The notes beneath the pieces are model-generated. The model was given only the letters and a program-made list of their open reading frames with translations, did no database searches and was not told the DNA's origin. DNA of 64,000 nucleotides, from positions 18,994,501-19,058,500 of the forward strand of contig OX335651.1 of assembly GCA_946894095.1 (NCBI GenBank), in the 5' to 3' direction. The position numbers and the translations under genes were made by a program. Positions 48,053-60,185 of the stretch are shown piece after piece. This DNA comes from Incurvaria masculella. Lineage: Eukaryota; Arthropoda; Insecta; Lepidoptera; Incurvariidae. Position 1 is the stretch's first letter. Each line of letters opens with the position of its first letter.

Positions 48053-48384
48053 AAAACTTCTATCGAACAAATTCTCCATATGCAGAATAGTGTGTAGGGA
48101 GAGGCGGCTGACAAGGCATATATCCGGAGACGGTTGATCAGTGTGCTACGTTATTTTGAGACAAGAATATTTAAGGGCCCACCGGACAACATCAATCACT
48201 CAGGCCCTCTTACCTCGAGGCCACTCCCTTCACGAATGGGGAGAGAATTGGAGAGAGCAGGGGTTGGAGAATCCCTTGCTCTATATAGATTTAAGACGGA
48301 GGGCGTCTCTCGGACCGGGTGCTCGAGACAGTCAGTCAGTCAATCAGCATATTTGCGTCCACTGCTGGTGGACGCAAATACCAC

Positions 48385-48740
48385 CTATCGTCGTGATATT
48401 AGCCCAACGCACCTCATTTCCCCAAGAAATCAGGTGCCATGCCAGAACCTTCCATTTAATAGTAAAGAAACATTGAAATTGATGAAAGACACGGACAATT
48501 TTTCACAGGCTTCGACCATCTTGGAATCCTGGCCCGGGCAGGTTTGACCCGGCGGCGGGCGGACCAACTGTTTGACATGGATTCCAAACTACGAAACATT
48601 TCGCATACCTCAATTTCTTAACTTTTCTACTAAATTTAGTGATCTAATTTGAAGCAAAATTAATTTCTGGATGGAACTGGATGGAAAACACGCGTTAATT
48701 TTCATTGTTATTTCGATCACTATCCATTCAATGCGATGGT
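48385..48740 (-). repeat. Two SINE-1 fragments
   Basis: 48385-48600 and 48660-48740 are reverse, diverged parts of SINE-1. Just before them, CAGTCAGTCAGTCAATCAGC at 48327 and GCGTCCACTGCTGG match the 3' end of the RTE-like LINE found at 62150. Confidence 0.55.
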
Positions 48741-49462
48741 ACCAATTGCGACGAACCATGAACAACATGAACAACCATGAATTCCTGAGTCGTCTCTTGC
48801 GACCCGCCCGGGATGTTATTGTGAATTAAACCGTTAATAAAAGAATACATTCTTAATCATCGTGAACACAACAGTTATAGCATAATTAGTGTCGAAACTT
48901 GTAATTACTTAATTTTATTAGTTAATTAAATCGTTACAATAATGTCGACACGTTCCGAAAACTCCGCACGCGGTCACGCCACATTGTAAAATTATATTTC
49001 ACCTTGCCAGAAATTCTTGTGTTAACTGTTGGTCAGAATCTCACGCATGATTCCAAATTATATCGTAGGAAATGTTTATTGTTTAAATTGCTTGTAGTCT
49101 GAAAACGGCAAACGCTGAAATAATACTATATTTTACCATCTGATAATAGTGTTTCAGAATCGACTCTACTGTTTTCCGATTCGGTGCTACTGAGTGGTCA
49201 ATTTTGTTTTTAAATAGTATTCAGTAGTATTTATCCAGCGCGAAAAAACGAGAAAAACATATTTTCTTGCAGCATTTACCAGAATGTATTTTTTATTGTT
49301 TGGTTTGTTGATCGGACGAGCCCAAACTCGAATGAGTTCCATCATATAATTGTGTAATTTCCATAACAATCTTCATCATCAGAACAGGGATCTTATCGTA
49401 CCATTGTAAAGTAACTCGCCGGGTGAACGGGCGTGCTACGTTGCATGGTAGCCGCCCAGTAG
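48741..49462. other. Spacer, nothing recognised
   Basis: AT-rich, no supported ORF or repeat. Confidence 0.35.
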
Positions 49463-50043
49463 GCCTATTCTTGTAGTTCCGTGTTCACGATTCAGGAACC
49501 ATACAGTCGAGAAAACGGTTAGAGTGTTCCGAACCATACAAAGTGGTTTGTACACAGAACGCAAAACATATTGCACTTTAAGCCACGAAATAATTATATA
49601 TGTTAAATGTAACCATAATAGTTACAGCGCAAACATTTTCAGAATTTCAGGTTTACAGGTTTTATTGTAATTAGCGATTAGAAGTTTTGCACCGTTAGAT
49701 GGCGCTTTTAAATAATAATTTTATTTTAAAAAAATTAACAATAGCCAATAAACCTGCAATTTTTAAAATGTTTTCGCCGCAGCTACTACAGCTATATTTA
49801 GCATTTATAATGCATTCGTCGCTTAAATTGCAATACTTTTTGCGAAATGTATACAAACAACTTTGTAGGGGTCGGAACAGCCTTAACGGCGATTTTCTCG
49901 ACAAAAAACCTTGAATAATTGAAATACCGTGCTTCCGAATCTTTCCGCCGAGAAGATCTCTTTGACAACCGCTATAAGAGCGATATCCTCGGCTGAAAGA
50001 TTACTGCTTTTTGAGCGAGGACCTACAAGAATAGACCTACTGG
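49463..50043. mobile_element. MITE-E split by MITE-D
   Basis: MITE-E ends (GTAGGCCTATTCTTG at 49457 and CAAGAATAGACCTAC at 50028) enclose a MITE-D copy at 49519-49886 that ends GTCGGAACAGCCTTAA. MITE-D is therefore younger here. Confidence 0.7.
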
Positions 50044-50336
50044 ACGGTTACCTACCATGCAATACGAATGCAACTAAACGTCGGAATGAACCACCACTAA
50101 CCGGGGAGTTACTGGCCACTTACACAAGTATCCATTGAGAACTACACACAGAGATGGCTACTCCAACTCCGAAGAGCTAATATTTTAAAATGGCTTAACT
50201 TATTTCAATAAAACATTACCAATTGAATTAGCCTTGCAATAAAAAACAGCATTGAAACGGTCCATTCGTTTAACACAGAAACAGAATGGCAAAGATTACA
50301 AACTTATAACATATACCTCTCTTCTAGAATCGGAAG

Positions 50337-50866
50337 TTAAGGTGGCCCAACCGGGCGGGACTAACTCATTCACGGGCACGGTACAAAACCGTGCTATCAC
50401 GCTCTGGGACCTTCTCTGATTCATAGAAAAAGACGGGCTACGTGATGAGGAAGATACAACATGTCCACAAAGCAGACAATGCGCATAGTGTTTGATTTGG
50501 TAAGATTTACGAAAATTTCAATTACAAAACGACTTATAGCTAAAACTAAACTACGACCGCTGTAGTAAAAAATCTAACAAAAACCACATTGATTATAAAT
50601 CTTCATGAAACAAGTTATGTCTGATGACTAATCTTTTTAAGATATTTATATTTTATCGTTGAGTAATCCCCCACCAAATTATTGTATTAAACGCGCGAAA
50701 AATTTGAACTTTCGAAACCTTATAACTTAGAAACCATCAGTCATCAGACATCTAGTTCGATTAAATAAAGCTGTCTTGAGTATAATTTTGGACCAGTGAC
50801 AAGAAATATGCCCATGATCTTCTTTCCACGTTTGTATGGGGAGTTGAGCGGGAAGACCCACCTTAA
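50337..50866 (+). mobile_element. MITE-A, complete, TTAA borders
   Basis: Most diverged MITE-A copy; the right end reads GGGAAGACCCACC-TTAA. Confidence 0.7.
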
Positions 50867-50954
50867 AAAGATTCAGTAAGAGCACTAGTGGCTGTGAAAA
50901 CATCATCCAACCCTCGATGGACTTTTCACACGTGGCTAAACTGGCGTTGTGTGT

Positions 50955-51060
50955 GTAATTTGATAACCTCCTCCTTTTTTTGAAGTCGGTTAAAAAGCGC
51001 GCAGTGCGCTGCCCTAGAACGGCACGCCCCCCCTCTCCCCCCCGACCGGACCTCCCCCGC
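50955..51060. other. Palindrome-family fragment and pyrimidine-rich tract
   Basis: GAAGTCGGTTAAAAAG ends a fragment of the 44870-46132 repeat. It is followed by a C-rich stretch (51025-51065) of no recognised function. Confidence 0.45.
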
Positions 51061-51212
51061 CCACCTACGATGACGTTAAAGCACCCTTGCATACGCTCGC
51101 AGTATGCCAATAATGCATGCATGCTAATTGTTTGTGCAATTAATAGATTCTTGAGCGCGCCTTAATACACAGTAACTCTTTACGGACACCTCCAAATATT
51201 CATCCGTAATTT

Positions 51213-51347
51213 TTAGGGTTCCGTACCCAAAGAATGCCAACGGAACCCTAGTACTAAGCCTCCACTGTCCGTCCGTCCGTCCGACCGTCCAGAGCGGAGG
51301 TTTAGTATAGGGTTCCGTTTTCACCCTTTGGGTACGGAACCCTAAAA
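51213..51347. mobile_element. (GTCC)n element, two 5' ends head to head (R5)
   Basis: AGGGTTCCGTACCCAAAG plus GTCC units, then the reverse of the same end (CTTTGGGTACGGAACCCT). The rest of the element is missing, which leaves a 135-bp palindrome. Confidence 0.7.
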
Positions 51348-51957
51348 AGATCAAGGTCAACTAAGTGTTTTGGACCAACCCAAAACACTTATGAATACGG
51401 ATAATTTCAATTAGCTTACGTTAGGTTAGGTTAGATCAAATTTTATAATACACACGAAAAATACATATTTTTGGATGTTCCGGATTTTGGACCTTATGTT
51501 TTTTGGACATTACGAAGGCGACCCCTCGACCCGAGCAGGCATGGACGCAATGCAGCGACCTCGAGTGGCTTGTCATCGCTTCCGCCCATTCGCTGCAATA
51601 TTTGTGCAATCCTGATAGCATCACGCTGCGCGGCGTGAGTGCGTCAGTAACAGTTCGAACTAGAGCACAACATCGTTAACCCACTTGCATCCACTTTGAA
51701 TACAGCCATGGCATTATATGTGATTCATTTGTCCATGCATGTGAGATTGATTGCTTTAAGGATATAGGTTTTTCCGGCATCGGGTTTGTGTAGTTTATTT
51801 TTGACACGGTTTTTAGTATTGAAATACGATATGTCGAGCCATTAACATATTTCAAAATGACTTCGAAGTGTGCAATAAGCCTTTACATTTAGTTATTTTT
51901 AAAATACTTCAGGTAGACCGAGAGGCGATATGGTTGAGTAAGAGAGGTCATGTTTTT

Positions 51958-52242
51958 TAGGGTTCCGTACCGAAAGGGTACCAACTATTCCTAAGCCTCC
52001 GCTGTCCGTCTGTCAACCGTAAATAGGTCGGCAGCTGAAAATTTCACAGAGTGTGAAATTATTTTGCCGCTATAATAATTAATAACTAAAACTAAGGGAC
52101 TAAAACTGAAAATAAGGGAAGATTTAAAATAATAAAAATAAAAGGGTGCCCCCATACAAAAAACGTATTTTTTTGTATTAAATCTTGTACAATGGTACGG
52201 AATCCTTCATGTGCGAGTCCGACTCGTACTTGGCCGGTTTTT
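51958..52242 (+). mobile_element. (GTCC)n element, copy R6
   Basis: Short copy with a single GTCC-like unit; end GACTCGTACTTGGCCGG. Sequence 51348-51957 before it has a brief GTTAGGTTAGG at 51420 and nothing else recognised. Confidence 0.65.
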
Positions 52243-52249
52243 AATGTAA

Positions 52250-52470
52250 ATGGAAATTAATGGCTAATACCACAACGACTGTTCGGTAGTTTGGCGGATT
52301 CGATAGTGCATTCAATGCAATGGTACAGTCGTTTCAATCAAACGTTTACACTGGAAATAGATCTCAAATGTGTCTCTAATTCCAGTGTATGGATTTAGAG
52401 GAGACGACTGTAATAACTCGGGCGGGACTAACCCTACCACCTAGTAAGCAAGGACTGGGGTCCTACAGTA
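52250..52470 (-). repeat. SINE-1 fragment split by an 87-bp palindromic MITE
   Basis: SINE pieces flank 52325-52411, whose ends ACAGTCGTTTC and GAGACGACTGT pair, with inner ACACTGGAAAT/ATTCCAGTGT. Confidence 0.6.
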
Positions 52471-53312
52471 ATTACGAATTACGAATACTTTAGTCGCATC
52501 TACTTTCGATTCTATTACTGTTTAGTCCCATTCACTGGATACAGTGGGTATACTTGGAGATTCATGTTTGCATAGTTCGTAAAATTTTCATAAATGAGAA
52601 GGGCGAAGAAAAAAATTAAGAAGATCATCCTTAAATAGAACATAGCCAAAACCATATTGCGATGCGTTCGTCCTTGATGTTAAAAAGGTGACATTGATTG
52701 ATGACTTTTATCCCCTTAAACCTATTTCAACCTTCAAGTATTTATTTATTTATTCGTATGTTCATGTCGAAAGATTAATTCCTTATGGCACTATTTGATT
52801 GACTAGATAAGCATGAAAACATTACAAACCTTGGAAAACAGCTCCCGATCCACGATGTTCGCAGATTTGCTAATTATATCGATTATATTTCGCGCTTAAA
52901 GACGTTTTTTTATTCGGTACCTACGCTCTCCCTGGCTACGCCGCTACATTACAAGGTACACAGGGTATTCAGTCACTAACATCGGTATTGATTTGAGGGT
53001 TAACTAACATTAAATGATTAGATGGTATTTATAAAAATCACAGCACTTATACAGTCTGACTTATTAGGTATTTAAATTCAATTAGTGTATGCACTTAAGG
53101 TTTTGTTTTTATGTAAATTCTTAATTTGGATTATAAGCCTCTCATCCTACTGTGTTCACATCAAAATGTGTATAAAGCAGAAACTAATTTAGTTATTTAT
53201 ATATAGTGAAAAAAATCCACTCTTTTATCTAACTGAAACAAAAAAAAATAGATTAATAATATGCTACCAATATTAGTCACAAAAAGTAGCGATATAAAAT
53301 GTATTGGATCCG
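52471..53312. other. Spacer, nothing recognised
   Basis: AT-rich with short low-complexity runs. Confidence 0.35.
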
Positions 53313-53600
53313 TTAAATGATCTCAAAGATGACACATCGACAGTCTCCTGCCTGCAGTTCACTCGCGCCGAATGTATAATGTATGTTACAGTCACGGGTT
53401 TGTGTATAGAAGGATAGCCCGGTGGGCACGCGGGGCTCGGAACGGGCTGCGCCGGTTGTTCGTGTTATGTCACTGATGCGCGTGCTCTTGCGGGGGGGCA
53501 CGCGGTTGGGCGGGCGGGGCGGCACGCGGCAGGGCGGGCGGGGACTATCGACGCGCCGGGGTACGTTGGCCTTTCGCGCTGCCTGCCCAGGGGCGGATTG
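53313..53600 (-). other. GC-rich patch, possible proline/arginine-rich exon
   Basis: The minus strand is open from about 53600 to a stop at 53313, reading KANVPRRVDSPRPPCRVPPR, RKSTRISDITRTTGAARSEP and RVPTGLSFYTQ. GGGCAG at the upstream side could be an acceptor. The tandem VPPR motif and composition may be chance in a CpG-rich region. No family recognised. Confidence 0.3.
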
Positions 53601-53639
53601 GTTAACTTTGAAATTGGTGTTTGAATTGAAATTTTAACA

Positions 53640-55091
53640 GCGAAATTCACGTAAAAATATGATTATGCTTCTACTGAAGTCGTACATTCATAATAACACA
53701 CTGAGATCTAGTGGAGCCATTTAGCACGCTTATAAGGATATATTCAGTAGATAAGTTTTAGTATATTACTCGATTATATTCCTTTGATTGTCAGTCAGCA
53801 TTCTTCGTTGCACACATTTTTCTGATATTTTTTTTAATCACATGTTTTTTTTTCTTCGACTGATCATCATCAATTAACCAAATATAAATAAGTACTAATG
53901 GCTCGCAAGTCTCTTTTTGAACATTTTTAAATTACTGGGATCGACTTAAAAAATATATAAAATTATAAAATCTGCTCACAGTATTTCACGATAATCGGTT
54001 GAAAAATGCGACCTGTTAGAGGAGAACAGCCGGACATACGAAAGCATGTTTGCCCAATCTGAAACGGAGACGCTAAGCTCGACTTTGCTCTTCACTCGGT
54101 CAATAACGAGTGAATAAGTGTATTTTTTAATTGCTGTTTCGATCAGATTATCTTAAAATGTTTGTTTACAATTATGAATGTTTTTGTATTTGTCGAAAAT
54201 ACTGCACCATAATCCCTTGTTCTACTTTGTTTATATTATCTGATTTTTAACATACACATTTTTAAACATTTTTAGTCCTATCCATCCACATTGAGTCCAT
54301 CCCTCAATCGGACACGAGCTGCCCGAAGATTGTCGGAAACAGCCGAGCGCCACCGGTGGAAGGCGCGATCATTGCCGAAAATTTAGAGGCGTTCCCATCG
54401 CGCATGCGCGGACAACAGCGCCTCGCTGTCTGGCGGCGAGGCTCCGAGATACATTCCCTGCAGGTGGCAACACTCACAATGAGAGGCTCTCGATTATGTA
54501 TGCACAATTTCACAAATCATATTATCCAATCGAAATCGGACAATAAATTGGCAGAGCAGAATGCTATTAGTATGAGGTCTCGGTTGCAGTATTGTTCAGA
54601 ATAAAGACTGTGATATTTTATGGCAGCAAATAAATTGTTAAAAGTGATTAAGACTCAACTAACTGACTGCAGCGTTCAGAAAACAAACGATAATGTCGAA
54701 ATTTCAGAAGCATTGAGTTTGCGTTAGGATTCATTGTTGTATGCGCGTGAAAATGGAGCGCGACGAAGCGAAATTTAGGTTTTTGATTTGTAAATTCCAC
54801 TTTCTAAAATGAATTAATTTATGTTTCACGCTTATTCACTAGATAAAAATGTGATCTTGTACCACAAAAAAGAAAATAGTCTAAATAATTTATAGTTTCC
54901 AAGCGCAACCAGTTTGAAAACCTAGTAAATAGGTTTTTTTTTTTTTTTTTAATTAAAGCAACACATTTGAACGGTCGTACACTAAATAAAAGTCTAAGCT
55001 TTGTTACTTAGATTATCTACCGGTGTTTATTCTTAACTGACGCTGAGACAAAATGAACCCAAAATATTGGAGGTTAGCGTCATATGGAGCC
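53640..55091. other. Spacer with a CpG-rich patch holding an NRF-1-like site
   Basis: 54340-54480 is GC-rich and contains the palindrome GCGCATGCGC at 54400-54409, the consensus for NRF-1/Ewg. It may be a promoter, but no gene start is evident. The rest is AT-rich. Confidence 0.35.
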
Positions 55092-55415
55092 TTAAGGCTG
55101 TTCCGACCCATATAAAGTTGTTTGCACACACAACGCAAAAAGTATTGCACTTTAAGCCGCGAATTAATAATAAAAGTTTAATATAGTCATATTACTTGCA
55201 GCGAAAACAATTTCACAATTTCAGGATTATTGGTTTTGTTACAATTTATTTAAATACGATTTTTATATAACAGCGCCATCTAACGGTGTAAAACTTCTAA
55301 TCGGCAATTACAACGAAATTGCCGATTAGAATTTTTTGATGAATTCGTGCCTTAAAGTGCAATACTTTTTGCGTTCTGTGTAAAAAAAACATTGTATGGG
55401 TCGAAACATCCTTAA
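55092..55415. mobile_element. MITE-D, complete, TTAA borders
   Basis: TTAAGGCTGTTCCGACCCAT at the left, ATGGGTCGAAACATCCTTAA at the right, and long self-complementary interior (GCAATACTTTTTGCG, CGGCAATTACAACGAAATTG). Confidence 0.75.
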
Positions 55416-55424
55416 ACGATGTTT

Positions 55425-55560
55425 TTATGCAACTGGACATGGGGATAATAGTCTATATACTGTAATGATATCAGCCCAACAGGCGACATGGGAACTAGAT
55501 GCGACGCCAGGACATTCGTCATTTTGCACGGCTACATTGAACATGATGTTTTAATTTCTT
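55425..55560 (-). repeat. SINE-1 fragment
   Basis: Diverged tail and body pieces (CAACTGGACATGG, CACGGCTACATTGAAC). Confidence 0.5.
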
Positions 55561-55605
55561 TGTTTCCTTCATTCGATGTACATTCTGCCGTCCTTATTGC
55601 GATCC

Positions 55606-55910
55606 CAAGTGTGAGTCGGACTCGCACTCGAAGGGTTCCGTACCATCGTAAAAAAATGTATACAAAAAAAACACGTTTTTTGTATGGGGACACCCTTTAA
55701 TTTTAATTATTTCTAAATCTTACCTAGTTGTTGTTATAGCGGCAATATAAATACACACTCTGTGAAAATTTCAGCTGTCTATCTGTTACGGTTACTGAGT
55801 TACAGCCCTGTGACAGACGGACAGACGGACGGACGGACGGGCGGACGGACGGACATCGGAGGCTTAGTAATAGGGTTCCGTTTTCACCCTTTGGGTACGG
55901 AACCCTAAAA
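55606..55910 (-). mobile_element. (GTCC)n element, copy R7
   Basis: Reverse copy from CCAAGTGTGAGTCGGACTCG to TACGGAACCCTAAA. Confidence 0.7.
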
Positions 55911-56093
55911 AGGCGGTTAAAACATTTGGGCTTCACATGAAGTTACCGGCTTTTGAATAAGGAGAGCAGTATTTACACCCTTGGATTCGCAATTTTTCTT
56001 TTTCTGGAAAAAAAGGAGAATATAAAAAAAAAATCAGGGCAGTAATTACAGTCAAATCAATATTCCTTAATTTCACATGTACATTTAAGAGGA

Positions 56094-56429
56094 TAATGAG
56101 GTGATCGAGATCGACTTGCATACAATCGTTCGTGCCTGTTTCCTTAGTCAAATTATATAAATATTTATCTGAAAGTGTACACATTAAATAAACCAACTGA
56201 GAGCTACGTGCACATATCTTTTTAGATTATTTTGATAACTAAACATATATCCATGATAAAGGCCCTTAAATATATATTATATGTTATCAAAAATATCAAA
56301 ACGTACGGGCGTAGCTCTCAATTTATTTATTTAACGTGCATAATTTCAGATCAATATTTTTATCATTTAACATTTTAGGAACAGGCACGAGCCATTTTAT
56401 GCAACTCGATCACCTCATTATCCTCTTAA
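56094..56429. mobile_element. MITE-I, palindromic, TTAA borders
   Basis: TTAAGAGGATAATGAGGTGA and TCACCTCATTATCCTCTTAA are exact inverses; pairing continues inward through CGTGCCTGTTCC and GAGAGCTACG. Confidence 0.75.
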
Positions 56430-57424
56430 GTTTATGATGATTATGCTTCCATCATGCTTTAGATGCATACTACTAGGTAACGTCGTTTAGTAGGTGTAAG
56501 CTAACTTATGTATTCCAACAGAGTAGCTTCACCAAGAGTAGATATCACAGGAAGCGTCGATTAGTTGGGAAGCAACAGTGCGACATTGTGCGAAATTGTT
56601 GGTAATACCAAATAGCTTGTCTTATCAATGAACGACCTATTTGTTCCAGAACTGGCCAATACCTAAAATCCCGAATGTCATGAAAATCAGTTAAGTAATT
56701 TATATTTTTAATACATTAACACTGAGGGGTGCTGTTTTTTTGTTCTTTGTTTTAAATTGTTCTACCAAATAATTATTTGGAAATAGCATTTTGATATAAA
56801 AGTGTACTTCATTATTGTGGACCGAAAAATACGTTAACCTGTGTAGTTTTTACCTGACTGCGTAATAAGGAGGGTTATTTAGGGAGGGTAGTCGACTAAG
56901 AGATTTGTCATTAGTGCTTCGTATTCCTGACCTATAGTCCCTTCCGGTCTTATGGTAAGGTAGGATATGGTAGGGTAATCCCGCCCTGGTTGATACCATC
57001 GATATGAACGTATGATGGTCAAAGCGGCAATTAAAATTGTCCGTGTTTTCCATCCAGTCCAATATAGCTGTGCAAAGTCATTCTTGGATGACGTTCTACA
57101 GGACTTGCACAATATTACAAAGGATCGGTCGCCACTTGTGTACACGGAAGTCTCCTTGTGGAAATATACTACATTAATATCCTGGAGCCCAATTAATGCT
57201 ATGACGCTATGTAGTGTTTTATCGAACCAATAAGAGCACACAACAAGATAAATTGCGGTTGGCCAGGGTAGGTAGGTATGTATTGACATGTGATTTGTAT
57301 TGTATCGGTTGACTAAACAATTTATTTACCTGTCCCACAAATCCCATAAGGCTTTTCCGAGATTTAGCTGGGAACGAAACGTTCTTACGATTCTTCAGTT
57401 TGAGAGTAGTATTGCTTTCAGCAT
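56430..57424. other. Spacer with a SINE-1 scrap
   Basis: A plus-oriented SINE-1 body piece is at 56950-57075 (AAAGCGGCAATTAAAATTGT). No other feature is supported; frames here follow the SINE. Confidence 0.4.
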
Positions 57425-57974
57425 TTAAGGTGGCCCCACCCGGCGGGCCTAACTCATTCGCGGGCACGGTACAAAACCGTGCTGTTGCACTCTGGGACCT
57501 TCTCTGTTTCAAAGAATAAGACAGGCTCTGTGATGAGAAAGATGCAACATGTCCACAAAAAAGACAATGTGCATAGTGTATGATTTGGTAAGATTTACGA
57601 AAATTTTGATTTCAAAACGACTTATAGCTAAAAGTAAACCACGACCGCTGTAGTCAAAAATCTAACAAAAACCAAATAGATCATAAATCTTGATTAAATA
57701 AGCTATGTCTGATGACTAATCTTTTTACGATGTTCTTACTTTATCATTGCGTAATCCACCTCCAAAGTTATTGTATAAAACGCGCGAAAAATTCGAACTT
57801 TCGGACCTTATAACTTAGAAACCAAACACAATTTTACAATGCCAATGGTCATCAGACATCTAGTTCGATCAAATAAAGCTATTTTAAGCAAAATTTTGGA
57901 TCTCTGACAAGAAATATGGGCGTGATCTTCTTTCCCCTTTTGTATGGGGAGATGAGCGGGATGGGCCACCTTAA
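57425..57974 (+). mobile_element. MITE-A, complete, reference copy
   Basis: 550 bp between TTAA copies with ends GGTGGCCCCACCCGG and GCGGGATGGGCCACC. It is non-coding. The final TTAA is also the first TTAA of MITE-C. Confidence 0.8.
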
Positions 57975-58349
57975 GGCGTGATAATACCCGCTTGCATTCA
58001 GGTCCATAAAGGCGTAAGTGAAACCATGTTTTATAATATTTTAAAATAACGACGCCTTTTTTAAATTTCAAAAATAAAGAAGATGTATTGATGGTCTAGC
58101 TATATTTGAAACCCATAATGGTAAATATGTTACGTTAATATTTAACATTCAAATTATGTTTATGAAAGTTTGTGAAAGTTTTTGTCTAATTTGAGAACAC
58201 AAAGCACCAGAGACTTACCTACTATAAATTATAGCTAGACCATCATATAGTTACTTTTTTTATTATTAAAATTATTTGTGGTTATTTTTAACATTATTAA
58301 ATGGTGTTTCACTTACGTCTTTATCAAACTGAATGCAATAAGATCTTAA
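57971..58349 (+). mobile_element. MITE-C, TTAA borders
   Basis: TTAAGGCGTGATAATACCC to GAATGCAATAAGATCTTAA. It matches 33717-34120 in the opposite orientation and again abuts MITE-A. Confidence 0.7.
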
Positions 58350-58495
58350 AACTGAGTGCTATATTCGATGTTATTTTACATATTGTTGAATGTGAATGAC
58401 AAAACTTTTCGGACCAGGTAGACATAAGAGTAACCATGATGGTTTCCCGTGAAAACAAATCTACGAAGTAAACATTATTTTTTGTTGTAATTTTT

Positions 58496-58848
58496 TACGG
58501 TTCCGTACCCAAAGGGTGCAAACGGAACCCTATTACTAAGGCTCCGTTGTCCGTCCGTCCATCCGTCCGTCCGTCCGTCCGTCCGTGCGTCCGTCCGTCC
58601 GTCCGTCCGTGTGTCACAGGGTTGTATCTCATAAACCGTAATAGGTAGGCAGCTGAATATTTCACAGAGTATGTATTTATTTTTCCGCTATAACAACAAA
58701 TAGGTAGAATAAAAAATATATAAAAAAAAATTATATATATTTTTAATTTATATATATATTTATACGAGATTTTTTTGTGTCAAATCTTGTACGACGGTAC
58801 GGAACCCTTCGTGTGCGAATCCGACTCGCACTTGGCCGGTTTTTTTTG
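58496..58848 (+). mobile_element. (GTCC)n element, copy R8
   Basis: Standard copy with 15 or so GTCC-like units and an AT-rich run at 58705-58765. 58849-59142 after it is unassigned. Confidence 0.75.
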
Positions 58849-59142
58849 GAGATATTTGCCTCGACATCGCTAACTACCAAATCAAGGGAAGTGTCTTCTC
58901 TTGTCGTCTGTCAAAATTAATATGGTGTAAGTACACTAGGTGTGCAATGCATGTACATTATTCACTATCTCAGGTCATTACCACATCACTCTTAATATAG
59001 ACTGCATTGCACAATGTCTAGCTTGTCATACTACATTCTTACGATGTTAAAATAACTACATACTTTTACAACCCGAACCCCTTTCGAGGGTATTGCGTCT
59101 AACAATTTCGCTGTATACCCCTAATTTGGATTTCGCCTGCAA

Positions 59143-59316
59143 CAGGTCTATTCCTGGCATTCAGTAATCAGGAATCTGGAATCCTAAATATAGAAAACGG
59201 CTTTTATAGCGATTTTCAAAACGAGTTCGAAAATCGCTTCTGAAAACCGATACAAAAGCGGTTTTCTAGACTCAGGATTCCTGATTCCTGATTACTGAAT
59301 GCCAGGAATAGACCTG
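59143..59316. mobile_element. MITE-E, complete
   Basis: CAGGTCTATTCCTGGCATTC and GAATGCCAGGAATAGACCTG are exact inverses; the pairing extends past 30 bp. 174 bp. Confidence 0.8.
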
Positions 59317-59386
59317 CAGTTCCTCTTTCCATAATCAATGCGTAGGAAGCAGTGCCTAAGAGTATACATTTGAGTGAACGCTTTAC

Positions 59387-59569
59387 CTGAGGTGCGGACA
59401 TTCACTGCAAAGATTGAACATTCAAACATATTGCCGTCGTCACCAAAATCGTATTTTGAATCAGAAGCTAGAGTCAGTCCTAAGTGGGCCTGTGAACTTA
59501 GCAGAACATTTTCCAGCAGTTCACAAATAAATGTGAGTTCTGGTCGCATTCCGATGAGTTCCAGAGTTC
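59387..59569 (-). CDS. Candidate internal exon, unknown protein
   Basis: Minus strand, open for about 70 codons: GTLELIGMRPELTFICELLE, then NVLLSSQAHLGLTLASDSKY, DFGDDGNMFECSIFAVNVRT and the donor CTCAG|GTAAAG. The alternating hydrophobic pattern and amino-acid balance look like real globular protein, better than the Ser-rich plus-strand frame. The acceptor is unclear: AACAG at 59570 or AAG further upstream. I do not recognise the family. The partner exons were not found nearby, so it may be one exon of a large gene or an exon relic. Confidence 0.45.
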
Positions 59570-59599
59570 CTGTTACTTTTTGCGGTAAGTAGACTTAAG

Positions 59600-60029
59600 T
59601 AAATATACTTTTGCGGACTAAGTAAGCTAGTCACTTTTTTCAACAAAAGTGATATGTATGTAGATCACTTGATCTACTTACTTAAGTAGAAGGATTTGTA
59701 GACGAACTTCCCGTGATCGGTTTCCTTGTAATACTAGGTTCGTGTCCAACCTACCTGTACTATCCTTAATTATAATGCAATTGACGCCTTTTGTTTGGAT
59801 TTTTTTAAAACCTTTTTGAAATATATAAAAAAAAAATATTAAGCGAGAATCTATATTTTTTAAATCGGAGGTTTTTACATTTTGGGTCCTGTTCCCGCCT
59901 TTATTAAATGCATACTAATCTAAGGCTGATATAAACAGTCGTAACTGAAACTTAAACTAACAAAAAGTAGTACTTTACAACGTCACTTTGAAAATTGTTG
60001 TATGAACGAAATGTTTGACACTAGTGAGT
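59600..60029. other. Spacer, nothing recognised
   Basis: AT-rich. GTAAGT at 59585 on the plus strand is a fair donor consensus but fits no plus-strand exon. Confidence 0.3.
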
Positions 60030-60185
60030 ATTACTTTTGAATGAATGAATGAATTAATAAATTCTTTATTGTGCATAAACAAAAATACAATTACAGAGAA
60101 AACATACAGCAAAACAACAATACTGCACAAAGGCGGACTTATCGCTAAGAGTGATTTCTTCCAGTTAACCCTTTTGGTTAGTCTT
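60030..60185 (-). mobile_element. LINE 3' UTR fragment
   Basis: Reverse copy of the 3' UTR at 30340-30487: (GAAT)n tail, TTCTTTATTGTGCATAAAC, AGGCGGACTTATCGCTAAGA. No coding part remains. 60186-60596 after it is unassigned. Confidence 0.7.

Larger units (their letters stand above)
46676..48055 (+). repeat. Tandem duplication of a 0.7-kb block including a SINE
   Basis: 46676-47393 and 47394-48055 share, in order, GAAGTTATATCAAC, AGTAAATATGTAATCAATGG, ACGCATTTACCACAA and a complete SINE-1. The second unit is diverged and slightly shorter. Confidence 0.75.
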
